64,000 nt of DNA, taken from positions 1 through 64,000 of the forward strand of contig NZ_LJJB01000007.1 in assembly GCF_001420695.1 (NCBI RefSeq), in the 5' to 3' direction. The stretch comes from Brevibacillus choshinensis. Lineage in GTDB: Bacteria > Bacillota > Bacilli > Brevibacillales > Brevibacillaceae. The translations under genes and the position numbers were made by a program. Below the pieces are notes generated by a model. The model did no database searches. It was not told the DNA's origin and saw only the letters and a program-made list of their open reading frames with translations. Positions 25,808 to 33,544 of the stretch are shown piece by piece. How positions within the stretch are numbered: position 1 is the first letter of the stretch; each line of letters starts with the position of its first letter.

Positions 25808-27253
25808 ATGTTTTCGTTTCTATTCGGGCGCAAAAAGAAGGATGGATCCACAGAAAAGAATACGGCGGATGCCGATTCGTTTCTAGGAAGTCAGCTGGGA
25901 TCGTATGCTGCAAGACACGAAGCAGAAGCTTCCCATGCAGCTGTCGAAGGGATGGACTCCCTGAGAAGAATGGCCGACAACTTAAAAAATGTTGGGGTCG
26001 ATCAAAAGCAGGGCAACTTGTTTGAGATTATCGAGGCGACCAAATTTAATATGGATGCAGCTTCGAAAGGGGCAGATATCCGTGCTTACGTCACTGCTCT
26101 TGAGGGAGATCCTCATGCCAAAGCAGACATCCTGATCCGAAGCGGAGATAAGGTGCTTGACGAGGTTCAGGCGAAATCAAGCAACAATGCCGCCCGGCTG
26201 ACCCGGATGGTGAGCGACGAGAAATATCGGGGCATGCAAAAGCTTGTGAACGCGGAAAAGGCAGATCGGGTTCGCGAGTTGGCAGAAAATCGGGCAAACA
26301 GTGGGTCCATTTACACCGAGGAATATCGGGATACACTCAAAAATGTGAAGGGAAAGCTAACGCACAACGAGATTAGCTCCAGCGGAACCTCTTACGATGA
26401 AACCATTCGGGCGACAGAAGATACAGCAGCCTATAGTTCGAAGTTGGAATGGGACCAGTTTAAAAAAGAAATCGGCGTGACAAGCGGACAGGCTGCAGCA
26501 GCTTCTGCCGTAATCGGGGGCGCCATGTCCTTGATTAAAAATGGCGTAGCGGTTTCCAAGGGACAAGTTAGCCTCGAACAAGCGGCGAAGAATGCCATGA
26601 AAGATACAGGGGCAGCCGGGATGAGAGGCGCTAGTACGGGTGCGATCAGTACCGGGATTCGAACGGCTGCACAAAAAGCAGGGATCGATGCGTTGGCGAA
26701 ATCGAATGTGGCTACTTCTATTGCTGCTGGTGTCGTGGACATGGGCGTAACCGTGCTTCGATACGCAAAAGGGGAAATCACTTCCGAGCAAGCCATGGAG
26801 AAGATTGGACAAACGGGTGTGAGTACCACCTCCAGTATATATGCGGGAGCAGCGGCTGGGGCTGTCTTCGGTCCTGTGGGAGCCGTTGTCGGCAGCATGG
26901 CTGGTTATATGATCGCGACGGGATTATATCAATCCTCCCTTTCTATCTTGAAGGAAGCGAAATTAGCTGAAGTGGAAGCGCAGAGAGTGATGGCTTTGTG
27001 CGAGGCAGCTACATTAGAAATTCGTAGGCGGCGCGAAGAATTTGAATTTGCCATGAAACAAAAGCTTCAGTATAACGAGAGGGAATTTAAGAAGTGCTTT
27101 CACTTGATTGATTCGGGATTAGCGACGGACCGTTTTGTGGATACAGTAGTAGCCCTGGAAGGATTTGCTCACGTGTTCGGGAAAGAGCTGAAGCTCAGCA
27201 AGTTCAGCGATTTTGATCAGCATATGAAACGGGATAAGCCGTTGATATTGTAG
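25808..27253 (+). CDS. putative PD-(D/E)XK-like domain fused to glycine-zipper helices
   Basis: A 481-residue protein. After a charged start, residues 65-125 read like a restriction-endonuclease fold: acidic residues in GNLFEIIEATKFN (Glu73/Glu76), then Asp107 in KADILI and Glu119-Val-Gln121 in LDEVQAKSS, a D...E-x-Q/K pattern. Two Gly/Ala-rich segments with GxxxG-like spacing follow (about 225-275 and 300-385), then a charged helical C-terminus. The same zipper style occurs in the gene before it, so the two products probably act together, perhaps at a membrane. Nuclease activity is inference; the family is not one I can name. Confidence 0.68.
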   Translation: MFSFLFGRKKKDGSTEKNTADADSFLGSQLGSYAARHEAEASHAAVEGMDSLRRMADNLKNVGVDQKQGNLFEIIEATKFNMDAASKGADIRAYVTALEGDPHAKADILIRSGDKVLDEVQAKSSNNAARLTRMVSDEKYRGMQKLVNAEKADRVRELAENRANSGSIYTEEYRDTLKNVKGKLTHNEISSSGTSYDETIRATEDTAAYSSKLEWDQFKKEIGVTSGQAAAASAVIGGAMSLIKNGVAVSKGQVSLEQAAKNAMKDTGAAGMRGASTGAISTGIRTAAQKAGIDALAKSNVATSIAAGVVDMGVTVLRYAKGEITSEQAMEKIGQTGVSTTSSIYAGAAAGAVFGPVGAVVGSMAGYMIATGLYQSSLSILKEAKLAEVEAQRVMALCEAATLEIRRRREEFEFAMKQKLQYNEREFKKCFHLIDSGLATDRFVDTVVALEGFAHVFGKELKLSKFSDFDQHMKRDKPLIL

Positions 27254-27276
27254 CATCCACTGTAAGTGATGATGAA

Positions 27277-27313
27277 AATAGACATCAAAATCTTCTGATG
27301 TCTATTTTTTTTG
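27277..27313 (+). terminator. rho-independent terminator
   Basis: AATAGACATC and GATGTCTATT pair around a 10-base loop, with a T-run after; it ends the three-gene glycine-zipper operon. Confidence 0.88.
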
Positions 27314-27319
27314 TTCAAT

Positions 27320-27559
27320 ATGCAAAAAGTGATTGCTGCATTTCATTGAATCTCCTAATGAGGATCTGGAAGGGCTTCGCATGATTACAGTCGTAGAGCG
27401 GGATGGCAATCAATTACGCATATGTACTCGCATGAATCAGGTACATCTACATCTGATACTATTTCCTTCGATTTTAATGGACATGTCCATATAGTTCGGA
27501 TTACAGAAAGGGGATTTCCTAGGGGTGTTTTTAAAAAGTGGAATAAGGAGGTAGCGTAA
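27320..27559 (+). pseudogene. small unrecognised gene with frameshift(s)
   Basis: Protein-like sequence runs through at least two frames: ESPNEDLEGLRMITVVERDG then NQLRICTRMNQ up to about 27445, and in another frame TSTSDTISFDFNGHVHIVRI then TERGFPRGVFKKWNKEVA, ending in a stop that overlaps the next ATG. A missing base near 27440-27450 would restore one frame. An ATG at 27320 (MQKVIAAFH) may be the original start but needs another shift. The product is not recognised. The overlap with the next gene shows they formed one operon. Confidence 0.45.
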
Positions 27560-28862
27560 TGGAATCAATCAAAACAAATGAAGGTAAAAGCATGATAAGT
27601 AAAGTTCCAGAGGTAACTATTTTTTTCTGGATAATAAAAGTGCTATGCAATACTGTCGGTGAAACAGCATCTGACTTCCTGAACGTCAATCTCGGCTTTG
27701 GACTGACTTGGACCTCCATCGTCATGGGGCGTTGTTGCTGGTTGTTATCTTCTTTAAGTTTAAGGCGAAGAAATTTATCCCTGGCATTTATTGGCTGACG
27801 GTTGTCTTGATCAGTATCTTTGGAACACTTGTTACAGACAATATGACAGACAGTATGGGCATCCCACTTGAAGTGAGTACCATAGGTTTTTGTATCGTCT
27901 TGGCGATTACCTTTGCCATCTGGTACGCCAGTGAGAAAACCCTTTCCATCCATTCAATCTTCACCGTGCGGCGGGAAATCTTTTATTGGTTAGCAATTCT
28001 GTTCACGTTTGCACTGGGTACGGCTGCCGGAGACTTAATGGCAGAAAGTCTCGGCCTCGGTTACCTTGTAACAGGCGTTATCGTTTGTGCAGTAATTGCT
28101 TTCGTGTCGGTTGCCTGGAAATGTAAACTTGATCCGGTGTTGGCTTTTTGGATCGTATATATTATGACACGTCCTTTGGGTGCTTCGTTGGGTGACTACC
28201 TTTCACAACCACAGAAGCACGGCGGTTTGGGATTAGGCGCAACCGTCACAAGTGTAATATTTATCGTAGCCATACTACTGACAGTCGTTTTCCTTTCCGT
28301 TACCAAGCGGGATTTGATTCCCATAACAGCAACAAACACAACAACGAATACAACACCATTTACAGTTTTCCGGCAAGTTGCTGTGGTAGTATGCGTATTG
28401 GCTCTTGCGTCAGTAACAGGCTATTATTGGCGTCATTCCAAGCTCTTAGATGAAGCGAACACTGCTGTTTCACAGGCTTCACAGCAGGGGAATACAGCTA
28501 GCTCGCAAGCCTCATCTCATGGAGGGACGTCTACTTCCGTTTCACAAAAATCACCGCAAGGAGGTTCGTCTACTTCCGCAGTCCCAGTCTCACCTTTGGG
28601 TGATCTGTCTAGTTTCATAAAAATAGAGGAAGATACTCTAAGCCTTGTGAATGCTGGAAATCTGTCTGCGGCTAATGCACGGGTTGATGATTTGGAGTAC
28701 GCGTGGGACGAGGCCGAGGCTCGTCTAAAACCAATGAACCAGACCAAGTGGACTGAAATTGACGATACCATCGATAACGTATTAAGGGAACTACGAGCTG
28801 TACATCAAGATGCCGCAGCGTGTAAAGCTTCTCTGGAAGCATCGTTAGCAGAACTTAAATAA
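27559..28862 (+). pseudogene. COG4705-like membrane protein, frameshifted
   Basis: The first part (from ATG 27559, AAGGAGG upstream) reads VPEVTIFFWIIKVLCNTVGE and TASDFLNVNLGFGLTWTSIV, then loses frame at the G-run 27726-27729. The rest (from ALLLVVIFFKFKAKKF) continues one frame over to 28862 and repeats the motif family (GTAAGDLMAESLGLGYL; MTRPLGASLGDYLSQPQKHG). Together this is a repeat-built COG4705 membrane protein with an added C-terminus: one more helix, a Ser/Gln-rich linker and a helical domain. One extra G would repair it, so a sequencing error is possible. Confidence 0.6.
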
Positions 28863-28878
28863 TGGATAAACATCCAGG

Positions 28879-28899
28879 CTGTCGAGAAAGTCTCGGCAG
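28879..28899 (+). terminator. short hairpin after the COG4705-like gene
   Basis: CTGTCGAGA, loop AAG, TCTCGGCAG form a stem interrupted by one mismatch, with A-rich rather than T-rich sequence following. It may stabilise a 3' end. Confidence 0.35.
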
Positions 28900-28993
28900 T
28901 TGAAAAAATCACTTGGATGGTAGCCTCACCACGGCACGCCCCTTGGTTTAAAAATTTCGTGTGATGTGCCCAGCTTAGGTTCAAGGGGAGGTC

Positions 28994-29034
28994 AACAGCT
29001 GACGTCTAAATTCCGATGGCGTCAGCTGTTTTAT
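28994..29034 (+). terminator. rho-independent terminator
   Basis: AACAGCTGACG and CGTCAGCTGTT pair and lead into TTATTTC. The rest of the 28863-29167 gap holds no recognisable gene. Confidence 0.75.
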
Positions 29035-29167
29035 TTCGTTCATCAGAAAGCTCTTCCGGGGGATATGCAAATGATCAACCTCACAGTGAATACTCTAATT
29101 AGGTAATAGATACAATAACGATAGATATGTTTCATGGATTTAATAGATGTGGAAAGGCGGACTTAAA

Positions 29168-29659
29168 TTGTCCTCGCGCATGGTAAAATGGGTACCTAAT
29201 TTATTTACAATGGGAAATTTAATATGTGGTCTATTCTCGATTACCTTTACGATGAGCGGTTATTTGCGAACGGCAGCTCTTCTCATTTTTTTAGCCGCGT
29301 TTCTCGATTTGTTCGACGGAAAAATAGCAAGAAAATTAAAAGTGAATAGCGAGTTGGGAGTTGAATTGGACTCGCTCGCAGATATGGTCAGTTTCGGGGT
29401 TGCTCCCGCTTTGCTTTTCCATGCAATGTCCCCGCATTCTTTGCAAACTTCTGTTGCATTTGTACTTTATCCGGCACTGGGAGCCTTGCGATTAGCGAGA
29501 TTTAGCGCCAAACCAACAATCGGGTACTTTATGGGTATTCCCATTCCTCTCTCGGGACTTATCATGGCAGGGATGGGGTTATTTCTCTATAGCAATTCCA
29601 TTGTTACTATTTTGCTTGCTATTTTGATGGTCAGTCCCATACGCATCAAAAAATTATAA
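29168..29659 (+). CDS. pssA: CDP-diacylglycerol-serine O-phosphatidyltransferase
   Basis: About 163 residues, an integral membrane enzyme joining CDP-diacylglycerol and serine to phosphatidylserine. The CDP-alcohol phosphotransferase motif is complete: DLFDGKIARKLKVNSELGVE followed by LDSLADMVSFG (DG-x2-AR-x8-G-x3-D-x3-D, about residues 45-70). PNLFTMGNLICGLFSI at the N-terminus and IGYFMGIPIPLSG near the end fit bacterial PssA. I start at TTG 29168, seven bases after GGAAAGGCGG; the ATG at 29147 has no ribosome site. No psd gene follows, unlike many pss loci. Confidence 0.85.
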   Translation: MSSRMVKWVPNLFTMGNLICGLFSITFTMSGYLRTAALLIFLAAFLDLFDGKIARKLKVNSELGVELDSLADMVSFGVAPALLFHAMSPHSLQTSVAFVLYPALGALRLARFSAKPTIGYFMGIPIPLSGLIMAGMGLFLYSNSIVTILLAILMVSPIRIKKL

Positions 29660-29848
29660 AAAGGTAGGAAGGCTTTTACTCGATCAGTTGATCTATCCGC
29701 CCATACGCCTCCTTCACCAGGAACTATTGCCAGAAACTTTCCGACATTTTAGCAAGTACACGAAGGTGGATAACAATTCTGATTAAGTCCTTACTTGATC
29801 AATTATCTCCTCTGAAATTAGCACTAACCATAAAAGGGGCATATTTGC
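29660..29848 (+). other. intergenic stretch with a short unassigned open frame
   Basis: Between pssA and the next broken gene a plus-strand frame (about 29674-29788) reads LLLDQLIYPPIRLLHQELLP then ETFRHFSKYTKVDNNSD and stop. It has no start or ribosome site and looks like the tail of a lost gene. The family is not recognised. Confidence 0.3.
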
Positions 29849-30101
29849 TTGGATCAGACTCAGATGGGTTTGGTAATCATCGTAGTGGCGATATTATTCA
29901 TATTATTAGAGGTGTTTTTTTGGAAAAAGGGAGTCCCAAAAGAACCGTTTTGGGAAGCTTTATTTCATGATAGGGGATTTATTGATATGGGAGCTACCCG
30001 TTTTTTTCTCTTACCGAGCATGGGCAGTATTTTTATGGCTAGTTGGATTTGGAATCTTGATTATCGCATTGGTTGCTTTCGTTGTAAAAAGCGCTACTTA
30101 G
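29849..30101 (+). pseudogene. small membrane protein with a T-run frameshift
   Basis: A TTG start with AAAAGGGG upstream gives MDQTQMGLVIIVVAILFILL, then EVFF at a run of seven T residues (29915-29921). With six T residues the protein would continue as GKRESQKNRFGKLYFMIGDL and end in FLWLVGFGILIIALVAFVVK plus SAT and stop at 30101, giving about 83 residues with two membrane helices. The longer unshifted frame to 30166 has no membrane character. The family is not recognised. It may be real decay or a homopolymer error. Confidence 0.5.
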
Positions 30102-30130
30102 CGAACAGGTTCGATAGCCGGAACAAATAC

Positions 30131-30164
30131 ATAAAGGCTACCAGTGTTAATACCGATAGCCTTT
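30131..30164 (+). terminator. hairpin, possible terminator
   Basis: AAAGGCTA and TAGCCTTT pair around a 16-base loop, after the small membrane pseudogene; the T-run is short. Confidence 0.45.
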
Positions 30165-30205
30165 GAACGAACCATTCATCTTTAATGATGTTAACCGGTT
30201 AAATA

Positions 30206-30541
30206 AAAAGGACCAGTAAAGGAAGCTTGTGGAGCATTAACGACGTAAAGAATGCATCATCATTCTATGGTGATGTGCTCGCATGCGATGGAAATGTTCC
30301 CTTTCAGCAAACGTATGATGCCTCGATCGGTCATGTCGATGTTCGATACTTAAAGAGCGATAGTGCTCAGCTCTCCTTAGGTGATGACGCATTCTCTCCC
30401 GATGGAAATCAATAGGGTCCATTGCACTTCCCCCTTTACCATGATTCTTTATGGTATGAGGACAGCTTTAAACTTGCTTATGTATGAGTGGATAAAGACC
30501 AAAAAATGAGTAAATATCCATATCAGTAATTTCTCTGAGCT
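30206..30541 (+). pseudogene. possible decayed gene with two in-frame stops
   Basis: One plus-strand frame reads KGSLWSINDVKNASSFYGDV and YDASIGHVDVRYLKSDSAQL, then a TAG at 30413-30415. Without interruption it goes on as GPLHFPLYHDSLWYEDSFKL, then a TGA, then VDKDQKMSKYPYQ and stop. The composition is that of a globular protein on both sides of the stops. I cannot name the family. A competing antisense open frame is listed separately. Confidence 0.35.
30237..30422 (-). CDS. possible small His/Arg-rich protein (alternative to the sense frame)
   Basis: A 61-residue frame rich in His, Arg and Met (for example HHLRRAEHYRSLSIEHRH and RMRAHHHRMMMHSLRR) has a very good ribosome site, GGGGGAAG five bases before ATG 30422. 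It lies wholly opposite the decayed plus-strand frame. His/Met-rich small proteins can bind metals, but this composition also arises as a shadow of GAT/ATG-rich sense codons. I rank it no better than even. Confidence 0.3.
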   Translation of the reverse strand: MDPIDFHRERMRHHLRRAEHYRSLSIEHRHDRSRHHTFAEREHFHRMRAHHHRMMMHSLRR

Positions 30542-30551
30542 GTTAACGCCA

Positions 30552-30590
30552 AAATCAAAACAGCCGCCAGCTCTCAAAGCCAGGCGGCCT
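30552..30590 (-). terminator. rho-independent terminator
   Basis: On the minus strand GCCGCC and GGCGGC arms are followed by TGTTTTGATTTT, just after the SRPBCC gene. Confidence 0.75.
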
Positions 30591-30603
30591 TTTCCGTATT
30601 TCC

Positions 30604-31119
30604 TTACTTGACCTCGTTCAGACGCTCTTCCAGACGGTCCCAAGTTTCGGTGATACCTTGCAGCATGCCCATGTCCATGACAGTCTTGAGGGCCTCTGCG
30701 GACACATATTCAGCACGGTTGACCAGCTTTGTCTTGCCATCCAGATCGATAAATTCAAGCGTGATCTCGGTCGAAGGCATGGTCTCGTTCGTATTGCCGT
30801 CAGCATCGGAGAAGTAATCGGTATAGCTGATCGTTTCCGGCTCGACAATTACCTTGTAAACGCCTTTGCCCCAAGATTCCATGCCGAAGAATTGACCTTG
30901 GTTCTGATCGACGCACTTCATGCAGTAGTGCCAAACGCCGCCCGGTCGGAAATCGACGTTGCAAACCGGAACCTCCCAGCCTCTCGGTCCCCACCAACGC
31001 TTGAGATGCTCAGGCTCTTTAAACATCTTGAACACGAGATCGCGTGGTGCATCGAAAACGCGCTCCAGCACCAGTACGCGATCGTTCTCTATCCTCGAAA
31101 CCATTGCGTTGTTTGACAT
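30604..31119 (-). CDS. SRPBCC (AHSA1-type) domain protein
   Basis: A 171-residue START/Bet v1-like fold of the AHSA1 group. Typical segments are LVLERVFDAPRDLVFKMFKE, HLKRWWGPRGWEVPVCNVDF with FRPGGVWHYCM, and the last helix MGMLQGITETWDRLEERLNE. It is preceded by GAGGAGG and placed 30 bases after an ArsR-family regulator on the same strand. ArsR-SRPBCC pairs are widespread in Bacillales; the SRPBCC protein presumably binds a hydrophobic ligand. Its precise role is not established. Confidence 0.9.
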   Translation of the reverse strand: MSNNAMVSRIENDRVLVLERVFDAPRDLVFKMFKEPEHLKRWWGPRGWEVPVCNVDFRPGGVWHYCMKCVDQNQGQFFGMESWGKGVYKVIVEPETISYTDYFSDADGNTNETMPSTEITLEFIDLDGKTKLVNRAEYVSAEALKTVMDMGMLQGITETWDRLEERLNEVK

Positions 31120-31149
31120 TGTAATTCCTCCTCATCGTTTTGAATGATC

Positions 31150-31503
31150 TTATGATTCTTCCTTGTTTTGCAGCTCCCGCAAGTAGTCTTCCAGATTATC
31201 AAATCTGTCTTCCATGACACGCCGGAAGGAGCTGACCCAAGAATCCAGTGCTTGGAAAGGCTCGGGCCGTAGCTTGTAGATCCGGCGGTTTGCTTCGGCC
31301 TTTACTTCTAAAATCCCATTGTCGCTAAGTACCTTCAAATGCTTCGAGGCTTGGGGCTGGCGAAGCCCTAGCCGGTCGGCGATTTCCCCCACACTCAGGG
31401 GACCGTCGCGCAAGAGTTCGACGATATTCATACGATTCGGTTCGGCTAATGCGCTAAGCATCGTCATGTACATGCCCGGATTTTTCCCTGACATGTCACT
31501 CAC
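31150..31503 (-). CDS. ArsR-family winged-helix regulator
   Basis: A 117-residue dimeric DNA-binding protein. The helix-turn-helix is MNIVELLRDGPLSVGEIADR followed by LGLRQPQASKHLKVLSDNGI, with the wing at EVKAEANRRIYKLRPEPF. No metal-binding Cys motif is visible, so it probably responds to something other than metals. It forms an operon with the SRPBCC gene and is likely to repress it. GAGGTGAGTGAC precedes the ATG. Confidence 0.9.
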   Translation of the reverse strand: MSDMSGKNPGMYMTMLSALAEPNRMNIVELLRDGPLSVGEIADRLGLRQPQASKHLKVLSDNGILEVKAEANRRIYKLRPEPFQALDSWVSSFRRVMEDRFDNLEDYLRELQNKEES

Positions 31504-31661
31504 CTCGTTAAGTGATGGTCTCTCGGTATCATCTCATCTCCTTCATCACAAAGGTCATCTTCTTATTGATTTGAATATACGCTAAAAGGAATATTCCTGT
31601 CAAGGTATATTTATGAGGCCGTTATTCCCATGTGGGGTGAGTGAAATCAGACCCGCAAGGG

Positions 31662-31698
31662 CCAGTTTCGTACTTCAAAAGTATGAGACTGGTTTTTT
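31662..31698 (+). terminator. orphan plus-strand terminator
   Basis: CCAGTTTCGTACTT pairs imperfectly with AAGTATGAGACTGG and is followed by TTTTTT. No plus-strand gene lies directly upstream (arsR runs the other way), so its gene may have been lost. The rest of the 31504-31778 gap shows no feature beyond likely promoters. Confidence 0.7.
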
Positions 31699-31778
31699 GC
31701 TTTTGGAAAAATCTGTTCTGCTACATCTGATCTGTTCTGCTCTTTCCGATTTATGATGAGAGAGAGGAGGATTCAAAT

Positions 31779-32387
31779 ATGTCTGAGTATATGGTTTTTG
31801 CTTTGGCCTTTGCTGCATCTGCTGCTTCACCTGGCCCTGAAATAGCGGGGCTCCTGTCCAGGGCTCTGTCCGGTGGTGTATTCGCGAGTTTCACTCTCGC
31901 CCTCGGGATTATTCTCGGCAAACTGCTCATGCTTACTGCTGCTGTTCTGGGCCTCACAGCTCTTGTAGAGGTCCTCGGCCCCATGTTCATTGTGTTGAAA
32001 TTTTGTGGAGTCGTCTATCTTGTCTGGCTAGGTATTAAGAAATGGAAAAACGCCGGAAGGATGCTGGCAGTCAATGAGAAACCAAAACCTGTCAACGCCA
32101 TAGTGGACATCGGTCTTGGCCTGACAATGACTCTGTCAAATCCCATCGCCATCTTGTTTTATATAGCGCTTCTTCCAGGGGTCATTAATATCTCTGGTTT
32201 AACACTGAACAGCTACGCCCTATTGTGTACCATTATCATTTGTGTGATGACCTGCATAGTGGTCGGTTATGGGATCATGGCAGAGGTGGTAAGAAAACTG
32301 TTCTCTTCTGCGAACTCGAAAGCACTCATGGATCGTTTAGCAGGTGCCATGATGATTGGCGCAGGGATCCTGATCGCGATTCGATAA
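31779..32387 (+). CDS. LysE/RhtB family exporter
   Basis: A 202-residue polytopic protein of the LysE amino acid exporter superfamily. The family opening is FALAFAASAASPGPEIAGLL (the SPGP motif), and the first cytoplasmic segment includes GVFASFTLALGIILGKLLML. A charged loop (GIKKWKNAGRML) separates two sets of about three helices. TMTLSNPIAILFYIALLPG is the second characteristic stretch. GAGGAGG precedes the ATG. Substrates in the family are basic amino acids, homoserine or threonine; this one is unassigned. Confidence 0.9.
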   Translation: MSEYMVFALAFAASAASPGPEIAGLLSRALSGGVFASFTLALGIILGKLLMLTAAVLGLTALVEVLGPMFIVLKFCGVVYLVWLGIKKWKNAGRMLAVNEKPKPVNAIVDIGLGLTMTLSNPIAILFYIALLPGVINISGLTLNSYALLCTIIICVMTCIVVGYGIMAEVVRKLFSSANSKALMDRLAGAMMIGAGILIAIR

Positions 32388-32427
32388 TAGTAGCCTCTTC
32401 CTCTCGCTGTAGGTGAAATGAGTGTGG

Positions 32428-32751
32428 TTACTCTTGCCTTACCACCAGATGCTGGGTGTGCGCGGGTAGCTCCTTGAGAGCGGTTCGTAGAAATTCAGGG
32501 TACAATTCGGAACGATCAAGCTGCTCCAGAGGAGTCCACTGAAAAATGAGGCGTGGTCCTTCTTTGCTGAAGAATGGCCCGTCCGTTTGGGGAAAATGTG
32601 GATTATCTGATTCGATTCGATAATAAAAGCCGATTTCATGGTACGGCGTGCCGTCGTAAGGAAAGAAGTTCTCCACGATCCAAACCATTTCTCCTACGGT
32701 GGCCTCAATGCCGAGCTCTTCATACAGCTCTCGATAAAGGCTGTGACGCAT
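32428..32751 (-). pseudogene. NUDIX hydrolase, 5' half lost
   Basis: The sequence from 32751 leftwards reads MRHSLYRELYEELGIEATVG, then EMVWIVENFFPYDGTPYHEI, ending in HTQHLVVRQE. It holds the second half of a Nudix box (RELYEELGI), but the first part (GGGVEFGE-like) is missing. The frame stays open to 32898 yet reads as unrelated sequence (RRHSCNKMGRLCQT). Family Nudix hydrolases need the full box to bind metal, so this copy should be inactive. The break lies near 32752-32800. Confidence 0.6.
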
Positions 32752-32890
32752 GGTTTGGCACAGCCTTCCCATTTTATTGCAAGAATGACGTCTAGGAAAT
32801 GACGAATTGACCTCGTTTCTTTCGGCAAAATTGCCCCTAGCCGAATACGGACCGCATGCTACGATGAGAAAAAAGAGGAGTGAGGCATGC

Positions 32891-33544
32891 ATGTACACAC
32901 CACCGTATTTTGAAGTAACCGATCAAGAAGAGATGATCGCTTTCATGCAGCAGCATCCGTTTGCTCTGTTGATTTCTGCGGACGCAAAAGAACCAGAAGT
33001 AACCCATCTCCCTATGGAAGTGGAGCAAAGGGGAGACGAGCTATTCTTGACGGGACACGTCGCGCGAAACAACCCGCAGGGAGACATGCTGGGGCAGACG
33101 GATACGTCGGTGTTGGTGGTCTTCCAGGGAGCTCACGCGTACGTTTCCTCTTCCTGGTACAGTCAACCCAACGTTCCCACGTGGAATTACATGGCCGTAC
33201 ACGCTTACGGGAAGGCTCGCGTCATTACTTCTGTCGAAAAGGTAACAGAGATGATGCAGGCTTTGCTGTCCAAATATGAGCAAGGACAACAATCTCCTGT
33301 CGCATGGGGAGCAGTTCCGGAAAAAGTCATGGATGGATTGCTCAAAGGAATTACTTGTTTCGAGATCAAGGTGGAGCGGATCGATGCGAAGTACAAGCTG
33401 AGCCAGAACCGCAACGAACAGGATCGACAAGCGATTATTTCCCATTTGGAAGCAGGCAGCGAAAAGGAGAAGGAAGTCGCTGCGGCGATGCGCACCATCG
33501 ATCAGGCAGGGGCCAATCGTGTGTTTACGAAAACATCTCAATAA
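32891..33544 (+). CDS. paiB: PaiB-type FMN-binding negative regulator
   Basis: A 217-residue split-barrel flavin-binding protein related to B. subtilis PaiB, which affects protease and sporulation genes. The N-terminus YTPPYFEVTDQEEMIAFMQQ, PFALLISADAKEPEVTHLPM and the later PTWNYMAVHAYGKARVI are characteristic. The ATG at 32891 follows GAGGAG at 10 bases; the longer open frame has no better site. paiA is not adjacent. Its 3' end overlaps the converging LysR gene by 20 bases, so transcripts of the two are complementary at their ends. Confidence 0.9.
   Translation: MYTPPYFEVTDQEEMIAFMQQHPFALLISADAKEPEVTHLPMEVEQRGDELFLTGHVARNNPQGDMLGQTDTSVLVVFQGAHAYVSSSWYSQPNVPTWNYMAVHAYGKARVITSVEKVTEMMQALLSKYEQGQQSPVAWGAVPEKVMDGLLKGITCFEIKVERIDAKYKLSQNRNEQDRQAIISHLEAGSEKEKEVAAAMRTIDQAGANRVFTKTSQ

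Noticed and set aside
30658-31116. 152-residue plus-strand open frame
   Set aside because: Antisense shadow of the SRPBCC gene, which has a strong ribosome site and family motifs.
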